Part shown: positions 11,274 to 20,389 of the stretch, piece by piece
How positions within the stretch are numbered: position 1 is the stretch's first letter
Layout of the letters: each line of letters opens with the position of its first letter
Assembly (NCBI RefSeq): GCF_963259705.1
Contig: NC_081841.1
Span: forward strand, 89,355,063 to 89,419,062
From: Myotis daubentonii
Taxonomy: Eukaryota > Chordata > Mammalia > Chiroptera > Vespertilionidae
Direction: 5' to 3'
Length of the DNA: 64,000 bases
Program-made: the position numbers and the translations under genes
The notes under the pieces: model-generated
Database searches by the model: none
What the model saw: only the letters and a program-made list of their open reading frames with translations
Told to the model about the DNA's origin: nothing

Positions 11274-11637
11274 TTTTTAATCCTCATCTGAGGATATGTT
11301 TTACTGATTTTATTTTTGTTGTTTGTTAATCCTCACCTGAGGATATTTTTCCATTGATTTTTAGAGAGAGTGGAAGGGAGGGAGAGAAAGAGACAGATAG
11401 AGATGATAAATGATAGCTAGATAGATAGATGATAGATAGATAGATAGATAGATAGATGATAGATAGATACATTGATGTGAGAGAGAAACATTGATCAGTT
11501 GCTCAGTTGCCTCCCGCATGTGATGGGACTGGGTATGGAACCCACAACCTGGGTATGCGACCTGACCTGGAATTGAATCCTCTGCCCTTTGGTGTACAGA
11601 ACGATGCTCCAACAAACTGAACCACACTGACCAGGGC
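11274..11637 (-). mobile_element. Ves-like SINE with duplicated tail and GATA expansion
   Basis: On the minus strand a tRNA-derived head (complement of GAACCACACTGACCAGGGC) is followed by the body and a GATAGATA expansion (about 11398-11470). Two copies of the tail block TAATCCTCANCTGAGGATAT follow (about 11278-11297 and 11336-11355). The doubled tail suggests one SINE landed in the tail of another, or a local duplication. Confidence 0.82.
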
Positions 11638-11648
11638 ACCAATTCTTA

Positions 11649-11669
11649 AAAAAGAAAGAAAGAAAGAAA

Positions 11670-11751
<82 letters not shown>

Positions 11752-11755
11752 AAAG
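11649..11755 (+). repeat. (GAAA)n purine tract
   Basis: About 25 GAAA units, one interrupted by GGAAG, lie a few bases beyond the Ves head. The strand is pure purine with mirror symmetry. Confidence 0.95.
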
Positions 11756-11949
11756 TTTTTTTGTGGAAAAGATAAGGTGTAAGAAAGAAAAATTATGCCA
11801 CATGAGGATTTTCTTTTGTTCATAATAGTTTTGTAAGAAATAATTTATACTTTAAAAATAACTTGAATTGACAGAAAAACCCTGACATTAAATAAAACAA
11901 AAAGTAAAAACCTTCTTTTTGTCATTGTTTGGTTGTTAAATCTCAATGG

Positions 11950-12060
11950 GATATAGGCAAGTCTGTGCCTCATTTTTCTTTCTCTATAAAATGTGGATAA
12001 CAATTCTGAATTCACAGAACTATAGTGAGGTTGTGCTATGAGAAGTCAAAAAGAAGCAAA
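11950..12060 (+). mobile_element. MIR SINE fragment
   Basis: TGTGCCTCATTTTTCTTTCTC, TATAAAATGTGGATAACAATT and a GAGGTTGTGCTATGAG block give the 3' half of MIR in order. Confidence 0.55.
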
Positions 12061-12696
12061 TATTTAATACAAGGTCAAATCAACTTAGAACTGAATTTGA
12101 ATTTTCTTAAATAGCATGTAAGCATATATGTGCATATATAGGTAATGGTTACCCCTTAAATGAGGCATCTTACTTCCTGGAAATTTGCAAGAAAGAGATA
12201 AACACTCATCAATCTGTAGTGATTTAATGAAGCCTGATTGGAAGACAGGAGATGACTTAAATGACTTCAGGAATTTGGCCCCTTCTAGTTTATATTGCTT
12301 TATGTTTATTTTATTATTTATACTTATATGTCCTTTATATAGTTACTAATATATTTAAATAAAGTGTGTTTATGTTTCCTACTCTACTTGTAATTCAAAA
12401 ATTATTTTGCCACTGATATAAGGAATGAAGGCTGTTTCATCTACATCTTTCCAGGTGCACTTGATTGCCAAATTATTAGTAATGATCTATAGAGGGAACT
12501 GTGAGAGAAGATGGAAAGTATCTCCATCATCAATCTTTCACATACTCAAATGGGGGGAAATGTTTTCTTTCAACACTAGTGTATGCCTTAGGGAAATGAT
12601 GCTATATCAAGAAAGAACAAGAGGAATTTAATACCATCAGTGAAAAACAGGGAGTAATGAGGCAAAAGCAATGTCTTATGGGATTCCTGTGTGAAA

Positions 12697-12700
<4 letters not shown>
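12061..12700. other. AT-rich unique DNA
   Basis: No repeat family or exon recognised. Confidence 0.4.

Positions 12701-12772
<72 letters not shown>
12701..12772 (+). repeat. (TC)n(AC)n compound microsatellite
   Basis: About 14 TC units run directly into about 21 CA units. The same composition, reversed, occurs at 40439-40521 and 42489-42590. Confidence 0.95.
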
Positions 12773-12775
<3 letters not shown>

Positions 12776-12815
12776 CTTTTTTCCTCTTTGACAACATTAT
12801 CTTATTTTTTGAAAA

Positions 12816-13014
12816 TATATTTATATTGATTTCAGAAAGGAAGGGAGAGGGAGAGAGAGAAACATCAATGATAGAGAGACTCATTGGCTGCCTCCTGCAT
12901 ACCCCCTATTGAGGATTGAGCCCGCAACCTGGGCATGTGCTCTGACCTGGAATCGAACTGTGACCTTCTGGTTCATAGGTCCACACTCAATCACTGAGCC
13001 ACACAGCTGGGCAT
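12816..13014 (-). mobile_element. Ves SINE
   Basis: Complete Ves on the minus strand. ATTGATTTCAGAAAGGAAGG marks the tail end and GGCTGCCTCCTGCATACCCC the body. TTCATAGGTCCACACTCAATC and CACACAGCTGGGC form the eroded tRNA-like head. Confidence 0.92.
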
Positions 13015-13018
13015 ATTC

Positions 13019-13125
13019 TGCTCTTTCTTGACTGCCTACTATGGGTCAAGCATTTTGCCAGACACTTTACATACATTATCACAATTCCACATGCTATTGC
13101 TGTTAAGAATATTACCAATAGCTCT
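13019..13125 (-). mobile_element. MIR SINE fragment
   Basis: ACTGCCTACTATGGGTCAAG, then CCAGACACTTTACATACATT, is the reversed 3' part of MIR. It directly abuts the Ves SINE head. Confidence 0.65.
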
Positions 13126-13879
13126 AACACTGGTTGACTCCTCTACTATCTAAAACATAATTTCATCTTATTAACACAATTCTGAACTACCTTCTTAAGT
13201 AATAAGCAGGAATGTGCTGAAAAATAAAGATTAAATTTAGTCTTGTTTTTGATGAAGGGTTAAAGCATACTAGTACATGCATACAAATAAATAACCCTAA
13301 AATATGTGGTAAAATTCCAGACCAAAAGAAATTTATTTGAGATTTATTTTCTTGAATTACTGTTTTCTTTTCTAAGTAAGAAAACCGAGAGTTGGCTCTA
13401 ATTGTGTATGCATTTGCATGTGTTATACCTCAACACAGAATTTTAACAACCCCTTGGCAGGGATGAATAGTTAGCATACTCAAAAATATTTTTATTCCCT
13501 TAAGTAATAACTTAATTAATGCATCTGTCTTGATTATAGCTTTAGTAAATGAAAATATCTTTTACTTTTACCAATATATTTGAACTTACCATATTTCTTT
13601 TATCCTAAAATCAAAGCAGACGGTTTTGCTTAAACAATAAGCAACCAAAAAAAAATCATCCTGGAAATACATGTATCAGATCACTACATCAAGCAACATA
13701 AGCCATCCAAGAAAAGTAAGAGTTGCATTTGATAGTAGTGAATACATTATTTTGTGTCAAGTTGCAAGAGCTGAAGACAAACATAATCCTTATTTTTTTC
13801 TCAGTAGTAAATTATCAAGAGGAAGTGAGTGAACTGAAGAAATTAGGCAAACAGAAGAGGATTCATAACCATGACAGTG
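13126..13879. other. AT-rich unique DNA
   Basis: No repeat or gene recognised. Confidence 0.4.
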
Positions 13880-14110
13880 AATATCCTTTGAGCACTTACT
13901 ACGCGCCAGGCTCTGTTTTAAACACATTACGTTTTTATTAATGTCTTTTTCACAACAGTAATCATATAAGGTCTATAGGTTAACTTCATTCTAAAACAAA
14001 ATCACAGAAACCCAAGAGGCTCAGTAGCTTGACCATAGTCACCCAGCTGCTAGAGCCAGAATTTAAACTCAGACTCAGGGTGACTCCAGGGTTGCTGGAC
14101 ACACATATAC
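13880..14110 (-). mobile_element. MIR SINE
   Basis: Nearly full MIR reversed: TTGAGCACTTACTACGCGCC, GGCTCTGTTTTAAACACATT, GACCATAGTCACCCAGCTGC, AGCCAGAATTTAAACTCAG. Confidence 0.75.
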
Positions 14111-14241
14111 CTTCATAAACATTTCAAAATCTAAGCTCATGAATTTTATTTATAACTTTTTTTGTGTGTTATTCTCTTTTATAAACTTTTATGTGGAGAG
14201 AACCAAAGAAATATTTCAGGTGAGAAGTATATATTGACTAT

Positions 14242-14505
14242 TGTATTTGTCAAGGTTCTCCAGAGAAATAGAACCAATAGGAATTGCATACATAGGGAAA
14301 TATTTATTTTAAGGAATTGGCTCATAAAATTGTGGAGGCTGCCAAGTCCAAAATCTTCAGGGTACACCAGCAGACTGGGGGTTCAGGGAGAGTTGCAGTA
14401 TGTGTCCAAAGGCTGTATCCTGGTAGAATTTCCTCTTCCTCAGGGACAATCTTTTTCTGCTAAGACTTTCACTGATTGAATAAGGCTCACCCACATGATA
14501 AAGAA
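14242..14505 (-). mobile_element. MLT2-like (ERVL) LTR, truncated by a Helitron
   Basis: TGTATTTGTCAAGGTTCTCC and AGAAATAGAACCAATAGG give the reversed 3' end of the family seen complete at 34599-35183. AATTGGCTCATAAAATTGTGG and GAATAAGGCTCACCCAC follow in reverse order. The match stops at the A of the Helitron A^T site at 14505. The rest of the LTR does not reappear beyond the Helitron cluster. Confidence 0.7.
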
Positions 14506-14726
14506 CTAGAGGCCCAGTGCATGAAATTTGTGCACAGGAAGGGTCCCTAGGCCTGGCTAGTGATCAGGGCCAATCAGGGCCTTCCTTTCCCCAGCTGCTG
14601 GCTGCTGGCGAGGGCCTTCCTTCATTCAGTGCCACGCCCTGGTGGTCAGTGCATGTCAGAGTGAACAGTCGAACTCCTGGTTGGTCAAACTCCCGAGGGG
14701 ACAATTTGCATATTAGCCTTTAATTA
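14506..14726 (-). mobile_element. HelibatN-type Helitron, 5' end cut off
   Basis: The reversed 3' end CTAGAGGCCCAGTGCATG is intact, with A at 14505. At the right the reversed 5' end runs GCATATTAGCCTTTAATTA and stops where the next Helitron starts, leaving off the last few bases (TATAGGA). This fits insertion of the neighbour at an A^T inside its 5' terminus. Confidence 0.82.
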
Positions 14727-15291
14727 TCTACACTAATAAAAGAGAAAGATGCAAATTAACCATCACTCCATTACACCTACCAGCCAATCAAGAGAGAGTA
14801 TACAAATTAACCCAACTAAGATGGCGGCAGCCTCAGAGCTGGAGTGAGCAGGAGGCTTGGGATGCCCCTGGTGATGGAGGAAGCCAAGCTTCCTGCCTGC
14901 CCTGGCCGGCCCTGGCCTTTGCTCAGGGCTACAAAGTTTCAATTATAGAAGATAAATTAATCCAAGATACCTGCTTCCAGCCCCCCCGCCCCCCCCCCCC
15001 CGGCCTCCGCTGAAGGAGGCTCTGAGAAAAAAAAAGAAAAAGAAAAAAAGGAAAAGCTGGGAGCTTGGGTCGTGAGGGGGTGTGGCCAGCCTGAAAACAT
15101 CCCTCAAACCCTCACCCAGGCTGGCCACACCCCCATGGGGTGAGGGTCCCCACTGGGGGGCTTGATCAGCCTGCAAACAGCTATCAGCCCCTCACCCAGG
15201 CTGGCCAGGCAACCCAGTGGGACCCCCCACCCTGATCCGGGACACCCTTCAGGGCAAACCAGCCAGCCCCTACCCATGCACCAGGTCTCTA
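14727..15291 (+). mobile_element. HelibatN-type Helitron with promoter-like 5' region
   Basis: The 5' end is TCTACACTAATAAAAGAG after an A; the 3' end is CACCAGGTCTCTA, without the final G. Within the first 105 bp are CCAATCA (NF-Y-like, about 14783), ACAAATTAACC and AAGATGGCGGC (14818-14828), a consensus YY1 site as found in many housekeeping promoters. A C-rich run (14983-15001) and an AAAAAGAAAAAG tract follow. The element at 51296-51948 shares this order. Capture of a gene promoter is inferred from motif content. Confidence 0.85.
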
Positions 15292-15657
15292 TCCTATATA
15301 ATAAAAGGGTAATATGCAAATTGACCCTAACAGCAGAACGACTGGGAATATCTGGTCACTATGACACACACTGACCACCAGGGGGCAGACACTCAATGCA
15401 GGAGCTGCCCCCTGATGGTCAGGGTGCTCCCACAAGGGTAGCTCTTCTCAGCCACAGCCAAGCTGACAGCTGCCAGCACAGCGGTGGTTGTGGGAGCCTC
15501 TCCTGCCTTCTCAGCAGCACTAAGGATGTCCGACTGAAGCTTAGGCCTGCTCCCCGCTGGCAAGTGGAAATCCCCCAAGGGCTTCCAGGCTGCCAGAGGG
15601 ATGTCTTGACTGCCAGCTTAGGCCCGAGGTGGTCATCCCCCTATGCTACACTGTACT
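15292..15657 (+). mobile_element. HelibatN-type Helitron, 3' end not found
   Basis: The 5' end TCCTATATAATAAAAGGG abuts the previous element (CTCTA then TCCTATA). An exact CCACCAGGGGGCAG lies at 15375-15388 and an inverted one-mismatch copy at 15405-15418. The body continues to about 15650, but no hairpin or CTAG is seen, so the 3' end was lost or mutated. Confidence 0.8.
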
Positions 15658-16135
15658 AATTTTAATGAAGCGGTTGGAATAGAGTTCTGCAGGAATATAA
15701 GAAAAAGAGTAAAGATCCAACTCATGCCCATTTTAGGGGCTAAGAAAAATTTCAAAGAGGAAGCAATGCTTGAGCCCCAATGAGGAAGAAGAGGACTCCA
15801 CTGGGAGCAGTAAGCTGAAGAGCAAATATATGAAAACACAAACATAGGTAAGGGCTTAAGGACTTATAGCAAATCCAGAGAAATCAGGGCACTACATTTA
15901 TGATGGAGAGAGATTGGAACAACTTTATAAGTCCTAGCAAATTGTTGAAGTTTCCAACTGAGAAAATTACATGATCATTGATGTATTTCAGAATGATTTT
16001 ATTAATGGAAAAAGGAGAAATATAGGGAATTAGAGGCAGGAAACCCATTCAGGAGAGGTGGTTGAACTCCTGAACCAGAAAAAGCAAGATTGTGGAGCAA
16101 ATTGGGAAGAAAAACTCAAAAAAATGATTTTTCTA
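15658..16135 (-). mobile_element. Probable L2 relic
   Basis: GGTTGGAATAGAGTTC, CAAAGAGGAAGCAATGCTTGAG and TGAGAAAATTACATGATC resemble reversed L2 text (the 'fusion of group tail' region of purine-rich minus-strand L2). Divergence is high and borders are uncertain. Confidence 0.4.
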
Positions 16136-16627
16136 AATTAAAATTAATATATATTTAGTTATGCGTAATTTATAAGGGAGAAGGATTTTTTTAATTCAAC
16201 AAACATATGTTGAGTACTTACTACATATTTGGCACTCTGCCAAAGAAAAGACTGTAAGGTGAATAAGAAATATAAACAGTTACAGTGTATGGTAATTATA
16301 ATAACACAATAAAATGCAAGATATGACCTTGACAGAGGAGAGTCAAGAAGGGCCACACAAAGGAGACGATGCCTGGACTAGGCCGTGATAGATGACTAAC
16401 AGCATGAGAAAGAAAGGCTGGTAAGGAAATTCCAAGCAGAGAGGAAGAATTCAGAAAGGCACTTAGATGTGGACAGAACTTGTGCTCAGGCATTGCAAGT
16501 GGTCAGGAGTACAAGTAGAGGAAGAGAAATCAGGTTGGGAAGAGTCTTGTCTGTATTTTGTTGAAAGAAACATAATATGGCCTGATAGTTCTGGCAAAAG
16601 CAGAGAGAAGACTATTGGGAGTTCTAT

Positions 16628-16995
16628 TAATTTCTTAGAACTGCCCTAACAAGTTACCATAAACTTTATGGCTTAAGAAAATTAATCAAGGTGTCAACAG
16701 GGCCACACTCCCTCTAAAGGCTCTGGGTCAGGGTCCTTTCTTGCTTCTTCCAGCTTCTGGTGGCCTCTGGTGTTTCTTTACTAGTGGCAGCATCACTCCC
16801 ATCTCTGCCTCCATTTTCACATAGGCTATTCCTGTTTGTATATCTGTGTGTCTTTTTCTGTCTCTTATTGGACATCCCACCCTAATCCAGTAGTATCACC
16901 TCATTTCAATTCAAGTATATTTGCAAAGACACATTTCTTGATAAAGGCAAATCCTGAGGTTTAAGGTGGCCATGCATTTTTGTAAAACAATATTG
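16628..16995 (-). mobile_element. MLT1-like (ERVL-MaLR) solo LTR
   Basis: AGAACTGCCCTAACAAGTTACC, CAAGGTGTCAACAGGGCC, CTTCCAGCTTCTGGTGGCC and TTCAATTCAAGTATATTTGC follow MLT1 reversed. It splits the L2 relic, which resumes at CCAGAGACCATTGCAATAAC. No internal viral sequence is present. Confidence 0.65.
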
Positions 16996-17612
16996 AATCT
17001 ACTACCAGAGACCATTGCAATAACACAGGCAAGGGAGTGAGGACCTGAGAGAAAGCAGGGCAGATGAGATAAAGAGTAGGCAGGAAGGAGGTCACAGTTA
17101 CAGGAAGTCATGGTTGGCCAAAGTAGAAGTGACGTTAGGAATCAGGGCAACTCCAATATTTCTGGCTGGGGAAGCCAGGGGGATTTCTGTATCAGGGGTT
17201 GAGAAATGAACCATGTGAGTAAGAACAGATTTGAGACATGCATTCTGAAGTGTGGAGGATATAGATAAGTTTTACCCAAAGTGAACTACTTTGAGTGAGG
17301 CTACCCTCAAGGGAAATGAAAGAGTTTAAAGTGACTTAGATGGCTGGTTAGGTGGTCATGCCATTAACTTTGATTGGAAGAACAATGGGATTTTTTTTTT
17401 TTTTTAAGAAAATAAGATCAGTTTTGAAAATCTTAAGTTTGTAGGGCATGTGATATATGTCAGGCAAGAAATGGAGCATAAAGTAGGAAATAAGCCTTTG
17501 ATGCCTGGAGAAGAACCAACAGTGTTTAGCAGTTTCACAGCAGAAGGCACACATCTCATAGGAGACAAAGACATGTGGAAATGAACAATAAGAAAACAGT
17601 GTCAGTGGAGTT

Positions 17613-17882
17613 AAGAAAGGAGTGTTGGTTGTGAGGGTGATCTGGCTGTGACATCTGTCACCCCATTGATCGCCAGGGTTGATTCGGCTGATCTGGCTGG
17701 CTAGGCGGGTGTCCCCCTCCTCCCTCACCGATCCATGTGCGTCCCTCCCGAAGCTGCGCGCTCGGTCGAAGAGGACGACCTCCCCCGCCCCCCCCAGGAG
17801 AGGACCGGTCTTCGGTCAAGGGTATACGAGTAGCTGCGCTCCCCTGCTAGAACCTCCAAACAAGCTCTCAAGAAAGGAGTGT
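17613..17882. repeat. 13-bp target duplication around the 7SK copy
   Basis: AAGAAAGGAGTGT is repeated exactly at both ends. The left junction TT|AAGA fits the L1 endonuclease cut preference, so the copy was made by L1-encoded reverse transcription. Confidence 0.93.
17626..17869 (+). pseudogene. RN7SK (pseudogene): 3'-truncated 7SK RNA retrocopy
   Basis: 7SK is the RNA polymerase III RNA that holds P-TEFb inactive with HEXIM and LARP7. This copy covers roughly the first 250 of about 331 nt. It includes the 5' hairpin with both GATC motifs (GTGATCTGGC, CCATTGATCGCCAGG), the GGCTGGCTAGGCGGGTGTC block and GACCGGTCTTCGGTCAAGG, ending at AAGCTCTCA. The body near 17784-17800 is altered to a C-rich run. 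The 3' hairpin and oligo-T terminator are absent and no A tail follows. Exact 13-bp repeats AAGAAAGGAGTGT flank it (17613-17625, 17870-17882). The upstream pol III promoter is not present, so it should be silent. Confidence 0.96.
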
Positions 17883-18189
17883 CAATAAGGGAATGTCTGC
17901 AGTATTAAAAACTTCAGCAAGGATGAGAACTGGGAAAAATTCATTGCATCATTAGAGATCATTGTCTGCCTTGACCTTTGACCAAGAGTCTGAATTTACA
18001 TCTATGCCCACACCATGCTGCAATAACTGAAGAGTAAGTAAAGACTGAGAAAGCAGAGACACACAATACCGTTAAGTGAGACAACAAGTTATTAAACAAT
18101 TTGTATAGCAAGATTCCAAATAAAAATCTAGTTAAGTATATGTTCAAAGAAAAAACTAAAAATATACACACCAACTATAAAAGCACTAA

Positions 18190-18300
18190 CATTTATTGCT
18201 TTATTTATTAGTGCTACTTATTATTAAGTGTCTTATATGTACTTGCATTAATTTTCACAGCAACTCTGGAGGCTACTTACGTGAGCCGGTAGTATATTGC
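18190..18300 (-). mobile_element. MIR-like fragment
   Basis: TATTAAGTGTCTTATATGTAC and TTAATTTTCACAGCAACTCTGG are reversed MIR 3' text. It is short and diverged. Confidence 0.45.
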
Positions 18301-18423
18301 CTCAGCATTTTTCTTTGGATGGTGGGATTATGAGTGGTGTTTATTTCTCTTCTTATAACTCAAGCATTTTCGAAAATTTTCTATATTCATTTTATGATAA
18401 AAATATTTAAGTAATATGCTTTT

Positions 18424-18623
18424 TTTAAAAATATATTTTATTGATTTTTTACAGAGAAGAAATGAGAGGGATAGAGAGTTAGAAACATTGATCAGCTGCC
18501 TCCTGCACACTCCCCACTGGGGATGTGCCTGCAACCAAGGTACATGCCCTTGACTGGAATAGAACCTGGGACCCTTGAGTCCGCAGGTCGACGCTCTATC
18601 CACTGAGCCAAACCGGTCAGGGC
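18424..18623 (-). mobile_element. Ves SINE with 15-bp target duplication
   Basis: A full Ves on the minus strand. The head reads as the complement of CCACTGAGCCAAACCGGTCAG, the body is GGCTGCCTCCTGCACACTCC-like, and the tail TTTTTTACAGAGAAG. Exact 15-bp repeats AAGTAATATGCTTTT flank it (18409-18423, 18624-18638). Well preserved, so fairly young. Confidence 0.95.
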
Positions 18624-19329
18624 AAGTAATATGCTTTTAAAGAAAGTGGTGCTAAGAGTCCCACATTTCAAAGATATGGATGGGAGAGGAGATTGTAGTA
18701 ATTTGATGAGTGAGTATACATTAAAGAAAAGCATTGATTTTTCCCCCCCATTTTTTTTCATGGGGATGGATTACACCAATTTGAAGGCTAAGACTCAGTG
18801 GATAAAGAGAAACCAAAGATACAAGAAAGAAAATAAAAAAGAGGTAACAGAGTGACAGAGTGTAGATGGAAGCAGAATATGGGTTGTAAGATTTAATTAA
18901 TAGTATTCCTTCAGATCCAATGTGAAAGAATGTTCTAGGCTGGATGGGAGAGTTCAGAGTGGCACTGGGGTATGAAACAGCCAACTGTGCCCATGGATTC
19001 CAAGTAGTCTGGAGCATACGCATGAGGGAGAAAATTTGGAAAATAAGTAATAATATTGCAAGGAATAAGGATAGCGTCAAAGGAAAGGGACTGAGGAAAG
19101 TTAGTCTAAGATATAAATTTTGAGGTAGATGAGACAAAAGTTGAGGAAATCCATGATTTTGCATGGATTTTTTTCCAGTGGATAAAATAAGTTATAAGAA
19201 CTCTTGATAACATTGAGGAAGTAATGGTTTGGTTGAAGGTAAAGGAGTATGGAATTGGAAAAGCTTTACAAGGATGGAAAGTGAGGTGCCCGGTGATGGT
19301 TGAATATGAGCAGCTGAGTGGAAAGAGGG

Positions 19330-19455
19330 TTCATTTCTCCCAATGTAACAGTGATCTGTTCACTTCCAGGTGAGCTCCCCAAGGTAGGAAGCCTGTCTCT
19401 TGCACCCCTGTGGCCCAAGGCTTAACACACAATCGAGAGCCAGGTAATGGTCATT
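19330..19455 (+). mobile_element. L2 3' fragment
   Basis: GTGAGCTCCCCAAGGTAGGAAG, CCTGTCTCTTGCACCCC and GGCTTAACACACAATCG resemble the L2 3' end. Short. Confidence 0.5.
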
Positions 19456-20016
19456 AATCATAAAATCTTAGTGGGTGTAATGTCTCCAACCAGTATCAAA
19501 TTATGGATTAAAGGGGGCATAGAAATGGCAGGTACTCTGACTTCACTGATTCTTGTTTCCATCTGCTAAACAGAACTTTCCAGCCACTCAATGTTCAAGT
19601 TGTGGGAGTCATGAAGCACCCCAAGAAACTAGCATGATTCCCACAAAAAATCCAATTATACATATGTGAAGGAGAATGAACCATGCCCCTTCTGTCAGGG
19701 CAGAAGCCTGAATTAGCATTTCTTGGTCCTTTGACAAGCAAATATGTCTGTTAGTCTATCAAACAGGCTGACTGACCTAATTTGATTTTCAACTTCTTTT
19801 CCACTATGTGCAATATAATCAGCTTCAAGGAAACTTGTCCACCTCTATCTGATTCCACTGCCACCAGCATGTCTCAAAATTGTTAAGAGGGCCAAAATAA
19901 CATTTTGATGGCAAGGCTGGTTTGACAGGAAGTCAAAACAGATGACAAAATATTTCTATTTGTTTTTCCACACAATGTCAAACAATTAGTTCGACTGACC
20001 ATAAAGGGAATTATTT
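19456..20016. other. Unique DNA, no gene seen
   Basis: No repeat or exon recognised. Confidence 0.4.
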
Positions 20017-20047
20017 GTGTGTGTGTGTGTGTGTGTGTCGGGGGGGT
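20017..20047 (+). repeat. (GT)n then G run
   Basis: About 11 GT units followed by CGGGGGGG. Confidence 0.9.
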
Positions 20048-20261
20048 GATGGGGATATCAATCTAACAGTTTCATTGTCCTTTTCTTTTTAAATTGGTGA
20101 CATTGATGATTAAATCACTGTTGGGTGTTTTGGAAAGCAAGGCTAAGTGGGGGAATGGAAGTAGCTTAGTTTCTTTAGTAGGCAATTGTGAATTTAATAA
20201 CTACCTAAACTTTGTAGGACAGTTTTCTGAACAATGTGGAATTCTACATGTAGATTAATGT

Positions 20262-20305
20262 TTATTATTATTATTATTATTATTGTTGTTGTTGTTGTTG
20301 TTGTT
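20262..20305 (+). repeat. (TTA)n(TTG)n trinucleotide repeat
   Basis: About eight ATT units pass into seven TTG units, with no recognisable SINE attached. Confidence 0.9.
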
Positions 20306-20389
20306 ATTAGCAGGTGGCCATTAAAAAACCTTATTGAACAAAGATTTATTAAATTTAACAAAAATTTATTTGAATCTGTAGCCAGGGCC

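Larger units (their letters stand above)
16190..19290 (-). mobile_element. Long degenerate L2 with three nested insertions
   Basis: Reversed L2 blocks run in order: ATTCAACAAACATATGTTG, GGAAATTCCAAGCAGAGAGG, then after an LTR CCATTGCAATAACACAGGC. Next come TTAGGAATCAGGGCAACTCC and TCTTAAGTTTGTAGGGCATG, and after the 7SK copy ATTAGAGATCATTGTCTGCC. The insertions are a MaLR LTR (about 16628-16995), a 7SK retrocopy (17613-17882) and a Ves SINE (18409-18638). The part beyond 18640 fits less well. A 147-residue open frame on the minus strand at 18721-19164 is not L2 reverse transcriptase. Confidence 0.6.

Noticed and set aside
17348..17888. Frames overlapping the 7SK copy (17348-17728 minus, 17679-17888 plus)
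   Set aside because: They read across an RNA retrocopy and L2 sequence; neither is protein coding.
18721..19164. 147-residue open frame on the minus strand, the longest in the window
   Set aside because: It lies in purine-rich degenerate L2-like DNA. The leucine/serine-rich translation shows no L2 reverse transcriptase or other domain, and there is no start or splice context.
20017..20047. GT/G-run and other (TG)n tracts as Z-DNA promoters
   Set aside because: Such tracts are ordinary mammalian microsatellites and no transcription start features accompany them.
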